A stretch of DNA of 64,000 nt, from positions 1 to 64,000 of the forward strand of contig JANWJX010000042.1 of the NCBI GenBank assembly GCA_025451725.1, in the 5' to 3' direction. Of the stretch, positions 25,825-34,933 are shown piece by piece. The DNA comes from Allostellaceae bacterium (GTDB lineage Bacteria; Pseudomonadota; Alphaproteobacteria; ATCC43930; CGMCC-115725). The notes under the pieces were generated by a model that did not search any database, was not told where the DNA came from, and saw only the letters and a list, made by a program, of their open reading frames with translations. Position numbers and translations under genes: made by a program. Within the stretch, counting starts at the first letter, position 1, and the number at the start of each line of letters is the position of its first letter.

Positions 25825-26280
25825 TTAATTGTCACGCGAAAATAGCGCTATCGCGTCAAGCCAGGCAATGCGACCAAATCCCGCGACCAGATGCGCACCC
25901 TCGGGTTCGAGCCGGTACAGGCGGAAGTCGCTCATTTGCGCCCACCCCGCGGCGTCATTGTGCTGTGCAACATAACGGGCGAGATCGGCGGGGTCCGGGG
26001 CCGGCGCGACCCTACCCATCAGCGTGAGGCGCGGTCCGGTCAGTGGCTGGTCGAGGCCGGCGGTGCCATCGAACAGCAGGGAGGCGCGGGCGTCGCGGCG
26101 AAGGTTCTTGCTGTGCTCCGCCAAATCGGACAGCAGGAGGAGGGGTTTGCACGCCGCGTCCGCCGCCGCCAGGACCAGCGAAACATAAGGCGCGCCGCTG
26201 GGATCGATTGTGCCGAGGGCGGCCCGATCGAGCCGGAGCAAGACCCGCGCGTCGGTCAGATTATCTCGGGGATCGGCCAC
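25825..26280 (-). CDS. PNPOx-like / HugZ-type flavin or heme-binding protein
   Basis: A 151-residue protein with the split-barrel look of the pyridoxamine-5'-phosphate-oxidase-like superfamily: LRLDRAALGTIDPSGAPYVSLVLAAAD, then PLLLLSDLAEHSKNLRRDARASLLF, and a final GFGRIAWL. The Leu-Ser-x-Leu-x-x-His-x-x-Asn motif (LLSDLAEHSKN) is found in HugZ/CREG-like members. It could be a heme-utilisation or flavin protein. It lacks the extra C-terminal domain of longer HugZ proteins. It lies between pckA and chvI, divergent from chvI; 169 bases separate the two starts. Confidence 0.82.
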   Translation of the reverse strand: MADPRDNLTDARVLLRLDRAALGTIDPSGAPYVSLVLAAADAACKPLLLLSDLAEHSKNLRRDARASLLFDGTAGLDQPLTGPRLTLMGRVAPAPDPADLARYVAQHNDAAGWAQMSDFRLYRLEPEGAHLVAGFGRIAWLDAIALFSRDN

Positions 26281-26449
26281 TGCCTGCCTGTCCTAAGAAT
26301 GGGTTGACGCTGGCCCACCATCATGGTCCGATCTTGCCACATTTCCATCGGCGGCGGGTTGAAAGACGGGAACGGCTACCCTTGCCAGGGGTTCCAGTCT
26401 CATACCGCCGCCGTTATGGGGGTGTCCCGCAGGGGCCAGGGAGCGAGGC

Positions 26450-27142
26450 TTGAGTAATTCGATCGCAATCGTCGACGACGACCGCAACATTCTGACCTCG
26501 GTCACGATGGCGCTGGAGGCCGAGGGTTTCCAGGTGCGGGCCTATTCGGACGGCGCCGAGGCGCTCAAGAGCCTGACCCAGCGTCCGACCGACCTCGCCA
26601 TCCTCGACATCAAGATGCCGCGCATGGACGGGATGGAATTATTGTCCCAGTTGCGCAAGCAGAGCGCGATGCCGGTGATCTTCCTGACCTCGAAGGACGA
26701 CGAGGTCGATGAAGTGCTTGGGCTGCGAATGGGCGCCGACGACTACATCCGCAAGCCGTTCTCGCAGCGTCTTCTGGTCGAGCGTATCCGCGCGCTGTTG
26801 CGGCGCGGCGAGCTGCAGCAGGAAAGCACCGACGCCGAACCGGTGATCCAGCGCGGCGATCTGACGCTCGATCCGAGCCGTCATCAATGCGGCTGGAAGG
26901 GTCAGAACGTCGATCTGACCGTGACCGAATTCCTGATCCTGAAATCGCTGGCGCTGCGTCCCGGCCATGTCAAAAGCCGCGACCAGTTGATGGACGGCGC
27001 CTATGGTGAGCATATTTATGTCGACGACCGCACCATCGACAGCCACATCAAGCGGCTGCGCAAGAAATTCAAGCTGATCGACCCGGATTTCGCACAGATC
27101 GAAACCCTGTATGGCGTCGGATACCGTTACCGCGACGGATAA
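26450..27142 (+). CDS. chvI: ChvI-type response regulator
   Basis: OmpR-family response regulator. The receiver domain has D9-D11 and the phosphoacceptor Asp-53 ([13 protein letters not shown]), then Thr (FLTSKDD) and Lys (IRKPFS). The C-terminal winged helix (about 130-228) ends in [10 protein letters not shown]. Beginning with TTG at 26450, preceded by GGGAG; the family start [15 protein letters not shown] supports it. ChvI proteins control envelope, acid and exopolysaccharide responses in alphaproteobacteria. It overlaps chvG by 32 bases and leads the run to the PTS genes. Confidence 0.93.
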   Translation: MSNSIAIVDDDRNILTSVTMALEAEGFQVRAYSDGAEALKSLTQRPTDLAILDIKMPRMDGMELLSQLRKQSAMPVIFLTSKDDEVDEVLGLRMGADDYIRKPFSQRLLVERIRALLRRGELQQESTDAEPVIQRGDLTLDPSRHQCGWKGQNVDLTVTEFLILKSLALRPGHVKSRDQLMDGAYGEHIYVDDRTIDSHIKRLRKKFKLIDPDFAQIETLYGVGYRYRDG

Positions 27143-28802
27143 CACGGCCGAGCAGCGCTTCGCCGAGACCGCGGAAGAGTCGACCGAACAACAACGCGAT
27201 ACCTCACGCCGTCAGAGCGGCGTGTCGCCGCTGACGCGGCGCATCCTCGGCGTCAACGTCATCGCGCTCTTGGTGCTGGGCGGCGCGCTGTTCCAGCTCG
27301 GCGACTATCAGCAGAGTCTGGTCGAGACCGAGATCGCGGCGCTCAAGACCCGCGCGCAAGTGTTCGCCGCCGCGCTCGGCGAAGGCGCGATCACGGTCGG
27401 CGACGCCGGAAACGAGGAACTGGCGCCGGAATTGACGCGGCAGATGACGCGCCGCCTGGTCGAGCCGACCAAGCGCCGCGCGCGCGTGTTCGACACCGAA
27501 GGCCGCATGCTGATCGATACCCGCACGCTCGAATCCTTTGGCGGCGTGCAGGTCCAGGAACTTGCGCCGCCGGCGCAAGGCGGGCTGATCGAACGCGCCT
27601 TCAACGAGATCTATCAGTACTTCGTCCAGATCCTGCCGGGACGCTATCCCAACGAAGCCAACCTGCCGATGGAAAGCCCCGGCAATTATCCCGAGGTGCG
27701 GCTCGCCATCAACGGCGACATCGCCGACGCGGTGCGGCGCCGCTCCGACGGCGCGCTCGTCCTGTCGGTCGCGGTGCCGATTCAGCATTACCGCAAGGTG
27801 CTCGGTGCGCTGTTGCTGACCGCGGACAACGGCGAGGTCGAGACCGCGGTGCGCGGCGTGCGCTTCACCATCGTCGAGGCCTTCGCCATCGCCTTCGTCA
27901 TCACCGTGCTCTTGTCGCTTTATCTGGCGCAGACCATCGCGCGGCCGCTGCGCCGGCTCGCCGACGCGGCCGAGCGCATCCGCCGTCACGGCCGGCAGGT
28001 GACGATTCCCGCCTTCACGCGGCGGCACGACGAGATCGGCGATCTGGCGCGCGCCCTCAACGACATGACCGGCGCACTGTGGCAGCGCATGGACGCGACC
28101 GAACGGTTCGCCGCCGACGTCGCGCACGAAATCAAGAATCCGCTGAGCTCGGTGCGCAGCGCCATCGAAACCGCCGTGCGCATCGCCGACCCCGACAAGC
28201 GCCAGCAACTGTTGTTGCTGGTGCTCGACGACATCGAGCGGCTGACGCGCCTCATCAACGACATATCCGACGCCTCGCGGCTCGACGCCGAGCTGAGCCG
28301 CGACACGATGGAGAAAGTTTCTGTCGGCCGGCTGCTCGAGACCCTGGCAGAGGTGCATGAAGCCGCCGCCGGCGACAAGCAAGTGCCGCGCATCGCGCTG
28401 ACACGCTCCGGCCCGCGCAACACCGCGGCGAGCGACCTCGCGGTGTGGGGGCACGAGGACCGGCTGGCGCAAGTGTTCCGCAACGTCATCGCCAACGCGA
28501 TCTCGTTCAGCCCGCCGAACGGCGTCATCCGCGTCGTGGCGTCGCGCCAGTCGGGCTATGTCGTGGTGGCGATCGAGGATGACGGTCCGGGCATTCCCGA
28601 GGGCAAGTCCGAGGCGATTTTCGGCCGTTTCTACTCGCTCCGCCCCGAAGGCGAGAAATTCGGGACCCATTCGGGCCTCGGCCTCTCGATCTCGAAACAG
28701 ATCGTCGAAAGTCACCACGGCACCATCCGGGCCGAAAACCGGGTCGGCCGCGACGGCAGGGTGCAGGGCGCGCGGTTCGTCATCCGCCTCCCCGCCGCCT
28801 GA
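27111..28802 (+). CDS. chvG: ChvG-type sensor histidine kinase
   Basis: A 563-residue inner-membrane kinase. Residues 44-64 ([19 protein letters not shown]) form the first helix, a periplasmic sensor domain follows, then a second helix at about 250-268 ([15 protein letters not shown]), a HAMP domain and the kinase core. The phosphoacceptor is His-339 in [11 protein letters not shown]; the G-box DDGPGIP and GLGLSISKQ are intact. The N-terminus has about 40 polar residues, as in other ChvG proteins. It overlaps chvI and ends 55 bases before hprK. Confidence 0.93.
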   Translation: MASDTVTATDNTAEQRFAETAEESTEQQRDTSRRQSGVSPLTRRILGVNVIALLVLGGALFQLGDYQQSLVETEIAALKTRAQVFAAALGEGAITVGDAGNEELAPELTRQMTRRLVEPTKRRARVFDTEGRMLIDTRTLESFGGVQVQELAPPAQGGLIERAFNEIYQYFVQILPGRYPNEANLPMESPGNYPEVRLAINGDIADAVRRRSDGALVLSVAVPIQHYRKVLGALLLTADNGEVETAVRGVRFTIVEAFAIAFVITVLLSLYLAQTIARPLRRLADAAERIRRHGRQVTIPAFTRRHDEIGDLARALNDMTGALWQRMDATERFAADVAHEIKNPLSSVRSAIETAVRIADPDKRQQLLLLVLDDIERLTRLINDISDASRLDAELSRDTMEKVSVGRLLETLAEVHEAAAGDKQVPRIALTRSGPRNTAASDLAVWGHEDRLAQVFRNVIANAISFSPPNGVIRVVASRQSGYVVVAIEDDGPGIPEGKSEAIFGRFYSLRPEGEKFGTHSGLGLSISKQIVESHHGTIRAENRVGRDGRVQGARFVIRLPAA

Positions 28803-28857
28803 CCCCTAACCGCCCCGCCATTGACTTTAGCTTGGGTGCGGCGCAACACAGCGCCCC

Positions 28858-29304
28858 ATGATCCGCATTCACGGCACGGCAATCGCCCTGGGGAGCGACG
28901 GCGTATTGCTGCGCGGCCCATCGGGCAGCGGTAAGTCCGACCTGGCGCTGCGCCTCATCGACGCCGGCGCCGTGCTGATCGCCGACGACCAGACCGAACT
29001 GCGCGACATCGGCGGCACGGTGCGCCTGTCGGCACCGCCGACCATCGCGGGACGCATGGAGGTGCGCGGCGTCGGCATCGTCGAAGTCCCGTCGCGCGCC
29101 TCCGCGCCACTCCGTCTTGTCGCCGATCTGGTGCCCCCGGACCGCGTCGAACGCCTGCCCGAGCCGGCCTGGTGCCGGTATTTGGGTTACGATTTTCCGT
29201 TGCTTGCGCTGACGCCGTTCGAAGTCTCGGCACCCGCCAAGCTGCGCGCCGCCCTCGCCCTACTCACCACCCTTCCCGCTCGCGATGTCGGCGAGCGGCG
29301 ATAG
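28858..29304 (+). CDS. hprK: HPr kinase/phosphorylase (short alphaproteobacterial form)
   Basis: Phosphorylates HPr on a Ser and removes the phosphate, tying the PTS to energy state. The 148-residue form has only the catalytic C-terminal domain, as usual in alphaproteobacteria. The P-loop GPSGSGKS is at 20-27, followed by ADDQTEL (catalytic acidic residues) and the signature MEVRGVGIVEV. It starts ATG at 28858 and overlaps rapZ by 20 bases. The Gram-positive N-terminal sensor domain is absent. Confidence 0.94.
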   Translation: MIRIHGTAIALGSDGVLLRGPSGSGKSDLALRLIDAGAVLIADDQTELRDIGGTVRLSAPPTIAGRMEVRGVGIVEVPSRASAPLRLVADLVPPDRVERLPEPAWCRYLGYDFPLLALTPFEVSAPAKLRAALALLTTLPARDVGERR

Positions 29305-30184
29305 ACCGGCGCGGCTCATTATCGTCACCGGCCTGTCCGGCGCGGGCCGGTCGACCGCATTGAAATCTCTGGAAGATTTGGGTTACGAGACCGTCGACAA
29401 ATTGCCGCTGTCGCTGTTGCCGGCTTTGCTCGGCTCGAAGCCGGCAGCGCACCCGATCGCGGTCGGCATCACGGTGCTGGAAGACGATCGCGACACCGCG
29501 GCGGCACTGACCGCGCTCGACCGGGTCGATGCCAAGACCGAGCGACGCCCGACCCTGGTGTTCCTCGACTGCGACGACGACAAGCTGATCCAGCGCTATA
29601 CCGAGACGCGCCATCGCCATCCCGCCGCCGGCGATCGGCCGGTGAGCGACGGCATCCAGCGCGAGCGTCGGCTGGCGGCGCCCTTGCGCGCCCGGGCCGA
29701 TCTGGTTATCGATACCACCGCGCTCAGCCCGGGCGATTTGAAGCGGTTGTTGCATGGTCATTTCGCGATTGATTCGGCGCCGGGCATCGCCATTTTCGTG
29801 ACTTCGTTCTCTTATCGCCACGGTTTGCCGCGCGATGCGGATTTGGTCCTGGATGTCCGTTTCCTGCGTAATCCCCACTATGTCGCTGAACTGGCGCCGC
29901 TTACCGGCCACGACCCCAAAGTCGCCGCCCATATTGCGGCCGACCCCGATTTTCCGCGATTTTTCAATGATTTATGCGGCTGGCTCAGGCCGCTCTTGCC
30001 GCGCTATGAAAGCGAAGGCAAAAGCTACTTCACCGTCGCCGTCGGCTGTACCGGGGGGCGGCATCGCTCGGTCTATGTCGCCGACCGGCTCGGCGAGGCG
30101 CTGCGCGATCAGGGTTTCCGGGTCGCGGTCGAGCATCGGGACCTGGCACGCGGCGACGCGGCACCTTTGAGGGATGGGACATGA
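29285..30184 (+). CDS. rapZ: RapZ/YvcJ-family nucleotide-binding protein
   Basis: P-loop protein; in E. coli RapZ binds small RNAs and controls glmS. The 299-residue protein has an N-terminal Walker motif GLSGAGRST in which Arg-22 replaces the usual Lys, then LEDLGYETVDKLPLSLL and the C-terminal VAVGCTGGRHRSVYVADRL typical of the family. In alphaproteobacteria it is commonly linked with hprK and the EIIA gene. It overlaps hprK upstream and EIIA downstream by four bases (ATGA). Confidence 0.93.
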   Translation: MSASGDRPARLIIVTGLSGAGRSTALKSLEDLGYETVDKLPLSLLPALLGSKPAAHPIAVGITVLEDDRDTAAALTALDRVDAKTERRPTLVFLDCDDDKLIQRYTETRHRHPAAGDRPVSDGIQRERRLAAPLRARADLVIDTTALSPGDLKRLLHGHFAIDSAPGIAIFVTSFSYRHGLPRDADLVLDVRFLRNPHYVAELAPLTGHDPKVAAHIAADPDFPRFFNDLCGWLRPLLPRYESEGKSYFTVAVGCTGGRHRSVYVADRLGEALRDQGFRVAVEHRDLARGDAAPLRDGT

Positions 30185-30585
30185 TCGGAATGGTTCTTGT
30201 CACACATGGCCGGCTCGCCGCCGAATTCATCGCGGCGCTCGAGCATGTGGTCGGCGGGCAGAAAGCCATCGCCGCGGTATGTATCGGCCCCGACGACGAC
30301 ATGGAAAAGCGACGGCAGGACATTCTGACCGCGGTGTCTGAGGTCGATGACGGCTCGGGCGTGGTGTTGCTGACCGATATGTTCGGCGGCACGCCGTCGA
30401 ACCTCGCCATCTCGGTCATGGACAAGAGCAAGATCGAGGTGATCGCCGGTATCAACCTACCGATGCTGATCAAGCTCGCCGGGCTCCGCCAGACCGAGAC
30501 GCTGGCCAACGCCGTCCGCGGCGCGCAGGAAGCAGGACGCAAATACATCAACGTGGCCTCGCAGCTTCTGGCCGACGTGAAATGA
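30181..30585 (+). CDS. PTS EIIA component, mannose family
   Basis: A 134-residue phosphocarrier. The motif MVLVTHGRLAAEF places the phosphorylated His at residue 9. The segment DMFGGTPSNLA is typical of mannose-type EIIA. No EIIB or EIIC gene lies near, so it probably acts as a regulatory relay rather than for sugar uptake. ATGA overlaps join it to rapZ before and HPr after. Confidence 0.93.
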   Translation: MIGMVLVTHGRLAAEFIAALEHVVGGQKAIAAVCIGPDDDMEKRRQDILTAVSEVDDGSGVVLLTDMFGGTPSNLAISVMDKSKIEVIAGINLPMLIKLAGLRQTETLANAVRGAQEAGRKYINVASQLLADVK

Positions 30586-30872
30586 CCGATGTGGACGGCG
30601 CCGCGCCGCTGCGGCGCTCCGCCACCATCCGCAACCAGCGCGGCCTTCATGCGCGCGCCGCCGCGCGCTTCGTCAAGCTCGCCTGGGAATACGACGCCGA
30701 CGTCACGGTCGCAAAGAATGGAACCGAAGTGTCGGGACGCTCGATTATGGGGCTGATGATGCTGGCGGCCGGACCGGGCACCGTGATCGAGATGCGCGCC
30801 ATCGGGCCGCAAGCGGCGACCGCCCTCGATGCGCTCGCCGCACTGATCGACGGCGGCTTCGATGAAGACTGA
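30582..30872 (+). CDS. Phosphocarrier protein HPr
   Basis: A 96-residue relay protein. The active-site His-23 lies in NQRGLHARAAARF and the regulatory Ser-54 in EVSGRSIMGLMMLA, which is the HprK target site. Its N-terminus is eight residues longer than the classic E. coli HPr. It overlaps EIIA by four bases and EI by 11, so all are translated together. It takes phosphate from EI and passes it to EIIA. Confidence 0.94.
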   Translation: MTDVDGAAPLRRSATIRNQRGLHARAAARFVKLAWEYDADVTVAKNGTEVSGRSIMGLMMLAAGPGTVIEMRAIGPQAATALDALAALIDGGFDED

Positions 30873-32619
30873 CCGCGGCGAGCGCACTCTCACCGGCCTG
30901 TCGATCTCGCCGGGCATCGCGATCGGCCCCGCCTTCATCAGCGACGTCGGCGCCGTCCAGGTGCCGGACTACAAGGTTGCTCATGACGACGTCGCCGCCG
31001 AGCGCAAGCGCCTCGCCGACGCGGTGTCGCTGTCGCTGAGACAACTCGCGAAACTCAAGGTCAAGGCCGCGGCTCTGCCTGGCGCCGCCGCCGAGGAGGC
31101 AGGCTACCTCCTCGACGCGCATGTCGCGATGCTGACCAATTCGCGCCTGGTCCGCGGCGCCGACCGGCGCGTCGGCGACGACCGGGTCAACGCCGAGCGC
31201 GCGGTGCAATTGGAATTGGGCCAGATCGGCTCGAGCTTCGCCGCGATGGACGACGCCTATCTCGCGGCGCGCGGCGACGATATCCGCGTCGTCGGCGCGC
31301 GGCTGATCCGCAACCTGACCAAGACGCCTTACGCCGCGCTGCAACGTCTGGCGCCCGGCACGATCATTGTCGCGGAGGAACTGACTCCCGCCGACACCGC
31401 GCTGATCGATCCGCGCATGGTCGTGGCGCTCGCCACCGAACTCGGCGGCGCCGAGGGCCACACCGCGATCATGGCGCGCGCGCTCGGCTTGCCGGCGGTG
31501 CTGGGCATCGCCGATCTGCTGCGTCGCGTCGAGCCGGGCGATACGATCATCGTCGATGGCGGCATGGGCCGCGTCATCCTCAATCCCACCGCCGCGACCC
31601 GTGCCGCTTATGAGCGTCAGCGCGAGGAGCTGGAACATGAGCGCCGACGTCTCTCCCGCCTGCGCCGCCTGCCGGCGGTGACTCGCGACGGGGTCGAAAT
31701 CACGCTCGACGCCAATCTTGAATTGCCGCGCGAGCGCGAGCTGGCGATCGCTGCGGGCGCGCAGGGATTGGGGCTGGTGCGCACCGAGTTCCTTTACATG
31801 AACCGTGACGACCTGCCCGGGGAGGACGACCAGTACGCCGCCTACGCCGCCTTGGTGCGCGGCATGGACGGCAAGCCCGTCACGCTGCGTACGCTCGACA
31901 TCGGCGGCGACAAGCTCGCCGGCAACATTTCGCCGGAAAGCGCCAACCCGGCGCTCGGCTTGCGGGCGGTGCGGCTGGCGCTTAAAGAGCGGCGCCTGCT
32001 CGACGTGCAGCTTGCCGCGATGCTGCGCGCCAGCGCCATCGGCAAGGTGCGCATCCTGGTGCCGATGATCGCTAATCCCGGCGAGCTACGCGCCGTGCGC
32101 GAGGCGCTGCATCAGGCGGCGCGGCGCCTCAGACGGCGCGGGGTCACTCTTCCCGACCCGCTGCCGCCTTTGGGCGCGATGATCGAGATTCCAGGCGCGG
32201 CGCTCGCCGCCGACGCGCTCGCCGCCGAGGCCGAATTCTTTTCGATCGGCACCAACGATCTGATCCAATACACGCTCGCCATCGATCGCAGCGACGAGCA
32301 GGTCGCCTATCTCTACAACCCGCTTCATCCCGCCGTGTTGCGGCTGATCCAGTTCGCCGTCGAGGCGGCGATGCGGGCGCGGATTCCGGTCAATTTGTGC
32401 GGCGAAATGGCGGGCGATCCGCGTTTCACCGCGCTGCTCCTCGGCTTGGGCCTGCGTAACCTCTCGATGGCGCCGAGCAATATCGGCCGGGTCAAGGAAC
32501 GGATCCGCACCCTCGATCTGCGCGCCGCGACCCAGCGGGCGCGGGCCGTCATGGACCAGACAGACGACGTGAGGATCGCGTCGCTTGTCGACGATTTTAA
32601 TGAAATGCACGGGACTTGA
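30862..32619 (+). CDS. Phosphoenolpyruvate-protein phosphotransferase (EI)
   Basis: First enzyme of the PTS; takes phosphate from phosphoenolpyruvate. The 585-residue protein has the phosphohistidine segment GGAEGHTAIMARALGLPAVLG with His-200, the PEP-binding domain (QGLGLVRTEFLYM, TLDIGGDK), SIGTNDLIQYTLAIDR and the catalytic Cys in NLCGEMAGDP. It lacks an N-terminal GAF domain, so it is EI and not PtsP. It begins inside the HPr gene and ends 135 bases before divL. Confidence 0.95.
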   Translation: MKTDRGERTLTGLSISPGIAIGPAFISDVGAVQVPDYKVAHDDVAAERKRLADAVSLSLRQLAKLKVKAAALPGAAAEEAGYLLDAHVAMLTNSRLVRGADRRVGDDRVNAERAVQLELGQIGSSFAAMDDAYLAARGDDIRVVGARLIRNLTKTPYAALQRLAPGTIIVAEELTPADTALIDPRMVVALATELGGAEGHTAIMARALGLPAVLGIADLLRRVEPGDTIIVDGGMGRVILNPTAATRAAYERQREELEHERRRLSRLRRLPAVTRDGVEITLDANLELPRERELAIAAGAQGLGLVRTEFLYMNRDDLPGEDDQYAAYAALVRGMDGKPVTLRTLDIGGDKLAGNISPESANPALGLRAVRLALKERRLLDVQLAAMLRASAIGKVRILVPMIANPGELRAVREALHQAARRLRRRGVTLPDPLPPLGAMIEIPGAALAADALAAEAEFFSIGTNDLIQYTLAIDRSDEQVAYLYNPLHPAVLRLIQFAVEAAMRARIPVNLCGEMAGDPRFTALLLGLGLRNLSMAPSNIGRVKERIRTLDLRAATQRARAVMDQTDDVRIASLVDDFNEMHGT

Positions 32620-32754
32620 TGGCGCCGCGCGACTCGGTGGCATAATCGCATCGACAGCATGGGATTGGTTATAATTCGTCCACCATTTCCTTGTTAAAAA
32701 CGCGCCCCGGACGCCTGCACTGCCGAGACAATCACAGGAAACACGGAAAATACT

Positions 32755-34785
32755 GTGGGCGTTACCATCTCGATCGTTCTGCTGGTCATTATCGCGCTGA
32801 TCGCCGCGGTGGCGGTGCGCTGGCGATTGGCCAGGAGCGCTGAGGAGATCGCCGAGGAACGGAACCGCTATCTCGCCGAACTGTCCGCGGCCGAGCACGA
32901 ACGCGAAGTGGCGTCGCAGCAAATTGCCACCAGCCTCGCCCGCGTCGCCGCGACCGCCGGCACGCTCGACGCCTTGCCGATGCCGGTCTGGCACCGCCGC
33001 AAAGGCGACCTGTCGCTGATCGAGGTCAACGAAGCCTACGCCCTGGCGGTCGATTCGACGCGCGAGGCCACCATCGCCGAACAGCGCGAGCTCGGTATCG
33101 GCGTCTTGGGCGAGGACGGCCGCGCCCTCGCGCTGCGCGCGCGCACCATCAACGCGCTCCAGCGCGAAAGCCATCACATCGTCGTCGGCGGTCAGCGGCG
33201 CTTTCTCGAAATCACCGAGGCGCCGCTGCCGAATTCCGACCGGCTTGTCGGTTATGCCCGCGACTACTCGGAGATCGAAGCCAAGGAGAGCGAGCTCAAC
33301 CGTCACGCCGATTCCCATGCCGAAGTGCTGGAAAGCCTCGCGGTCGCGATCGCGATTTTCGGCGTCGATACGCGGCTAAGTTTTTACAATCGCGCCTTCG
33401 CCGCGCTGTGGCAGCTCGATGCCGAATGGCTCGACGCCAATCCGAGCATCGACGAACTGCTCGAACATTTGCGCGAGCGCCGCCGTCTGCCCGAGTTCGT
33501 CGATTTTCCCGCCTATAAGCGCAACGTCCAGGCGATGTTCACGGCGCCCGCCGCGCCGGCGCCTGACTTGATGCATCTGCCCGACGAGCGGACGCTGCGC
33601 GTTTCCGTGTCGCCGCATCCGATGGGTGGCCTGATCTTCGTCTATGACGACGTCACCGACCGGCTGGCGCTCGAGCGCTCGTTCAACACCCTGACCGAAG
33701 TGCAGCGCGAGACGCTCGACCAGCTCAAGGAAGGCGTCGCCGTCTATGGAACGGACGGGCGGCTCAAACTGTCGAACCCGGCCTTCGCGGCGATGTGGAA
33801 ATTGTCGCCGGACGACCTCAAGGGCGAGCCGCATATCAACGAGATCGTCGACAAGACGCGGCCGCTGATCGACCGCGGCGGCGACTGGCCGGCGCAGCGT
33901 CGCGAATTGGTGGCGCGCTTCATGAGCCATGAAGCGCTCGACGAAAAATTGGAACGACTCGACGGCTCGATCCTGCGCGTCGCCACAGTGACGCTGCCCG
34001 ACGGCAACACTCTCTGCCTCTATCTCGACGTCACCGACACGACCAAGCTCGCCGACGCGCTGACCGAGAAGAACGCGGCGCTTGAGGCCGCCGATCGGCT
34101 CAAGAGCGAGTTCATCGCCAATGTGTCGTACGAGTTGCGCACGCCGCTCAATGTCATCGTCGGTTTCTCCGAGCTTCTGGTGAACCAGTATTTCGGCAAG
34201 CTCAACGACCGCCAGATGGAATACAGCAAGGGGATTCTCGGCAGTGCGCAGTCGCTGGCGGCATTGATCGGCGATATTCTCGATCTCTCCACCATCGAGG
34301 CCGGTTATTTGGCGCTCGACGTCGAAACCATCGACATCAAGGAGATGATGGCGAGCCTCCAGACGCTGGCGCACGAACGGGCGCGGGGGCGCAATGTCGG
34401 CTTCCGGCTCGACGTGCCTGCGGATATCGGCAGCCTCAAAGGCGATCAGCGGCGCCTCAAACAGGCGATGTTCAACCTCCTGTCCAACGCCTTCAAATTT
34501 ACCCCGGCGGGCGGCGAGGTGACGCTGGCGGCACGGCGGGTGCAGGACGGCGTTGCGCTGTCGGTCGCCGACACCGGGCCGGGCGTACCGCCCGAGGACA
34601 TCGCCCGCATCTTCGTCAAATTTGAGCGCGGCACGGCGCCGACCCGCGCCAATGGCGGCGCCGGTCTGGGCCTTGCGCTGGTCAAGAGCATCGTCGAGCT
34701 GCACGGCGGGCGGATCGAGCTCGATTCGGTCGCGGGCATCGGCACCGCGGTGATCTGCTTCCTGCCCAACGAGCCGCCGGCATAG
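32755..34785 (+). CDS. divL: DivL-type PAS sensor tyrosine kinase
   Basis: A 676-residue protein with one N-terminal membrane helix (VTISIVLLVIIALIAAVAV), a coiled-coil, PAS-like domains at about 60-430 and a kinase core. The H-box reads FIANVSYELRTPLNVIVGF, so the phosphoacceptor position is Tyr-459 instead of His, the hallmark of Caulobacter DivL, a regulator of the CckA-CtrA pathway. The ATP-binding parts (N-box QAMFNLLSNAFKFTP, DTGPGVP, GGAGLGLALV) are intact. GTG start at 32755, with GGAAA upstream. It sits close to tsaE, a familiar order for divL. Confidence 0.88.
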   Translation: MGVTISIVLLVIIALIAAVAVRWRLARSAEEIAEERNRYLAELSAAEHEREVASQQIATSLARVAATAGTLDALPMPVWHRRKGDLSLIEVNEAYALAVDSTREATIAEQRELGIGVLGEDGRALALRARTINALQRESHHIVVGGQRRFLEITEAPLPNSDRLVGYARDYSEIEAKESELNRHADSHAEVLESLAVAIAIFGVDTRLSFYNRAFAALWQLDAEWLDANPSIDELLEHLRERRRLPEFVDFPAYKRNVQAMFTAPAAPAPDLMHLPDERTLRVSVSPHPMGGLIFVYDDVTDRLALERSFNTLTEVQRETLDQLKEGVAVYGTDGRLKLSNPAFAAMWKLSPDDLKGEPHINEIVDKTRPLIDRGGDWPAQRRELVARFMSHEALDEKLERLDGSILRVATVTLPDGNTLCLYLDVTDTTKLADALTEKNAALEAADRLKSEFIANVSYELRTPLNVIVGFSELLVNQYFGKLNDRQMEYSKGILGSAQSLAALIGDILDLSTIEAGYLALDVETIDIKEMMASLQTLAHERARGRNVGFRLDVPADIGSLKGDQRRLKQAMFNLLSNAFKFTPAGGEVTLAARRVQDGVALSVADTGPGVPPEDIARIFVKFERGTAPTRANGGAGLGLALVKSIVELHGGRIELDSVAGIGTAVICFLPNEPPA

Positions 34786-34802
34786 GCAACGACGGCGTAG
34801 CT

Positions 34803-34862
34803 AGGGTCGGATCGCCCTTGATGGAATCGCCTTCGCGATCCATCAGGCGTGAATCCGACCCT
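34803..34862. repeat. Dispersed repeat family B, copy 1 (60-base hairpin)
   Basis: Arms AGGGTCGGAT (34803-34812) and ATCCGACCCT (34853-34862) frame an inner inverted pair around TGATGGAATCGC and GCGATCCATCA. Bases 34808-34857, read on the minus strand, match 60517-60567 over about 50 bases. It lies between divL and the oppositely oriented reductase gene. Confidence 0.75.
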
Positions 34863-34874
34863 ATCAAATAATGA

Positions 34875-34933
34875 GAGTGCGATTCACCGGTCGGACGGAA
34901 GCGAACATGCTTCCGTCTGACCGGATCGCACTC
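34875..34933. repeat. Large imperfect palindrome ending at the reductase stop
   Basis: Arms GAGTGCGAT (34875-34883) and ATCGCACTC (34925-34933) enclose a second inverted pair built on CGGTCGGACGGAAGC and GCTTCCGTCTGACCG. It directly follows the family B copy and its last base is the final base of the reductase gene, so it could act as a convergent terminator. Confidence 0.65.
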
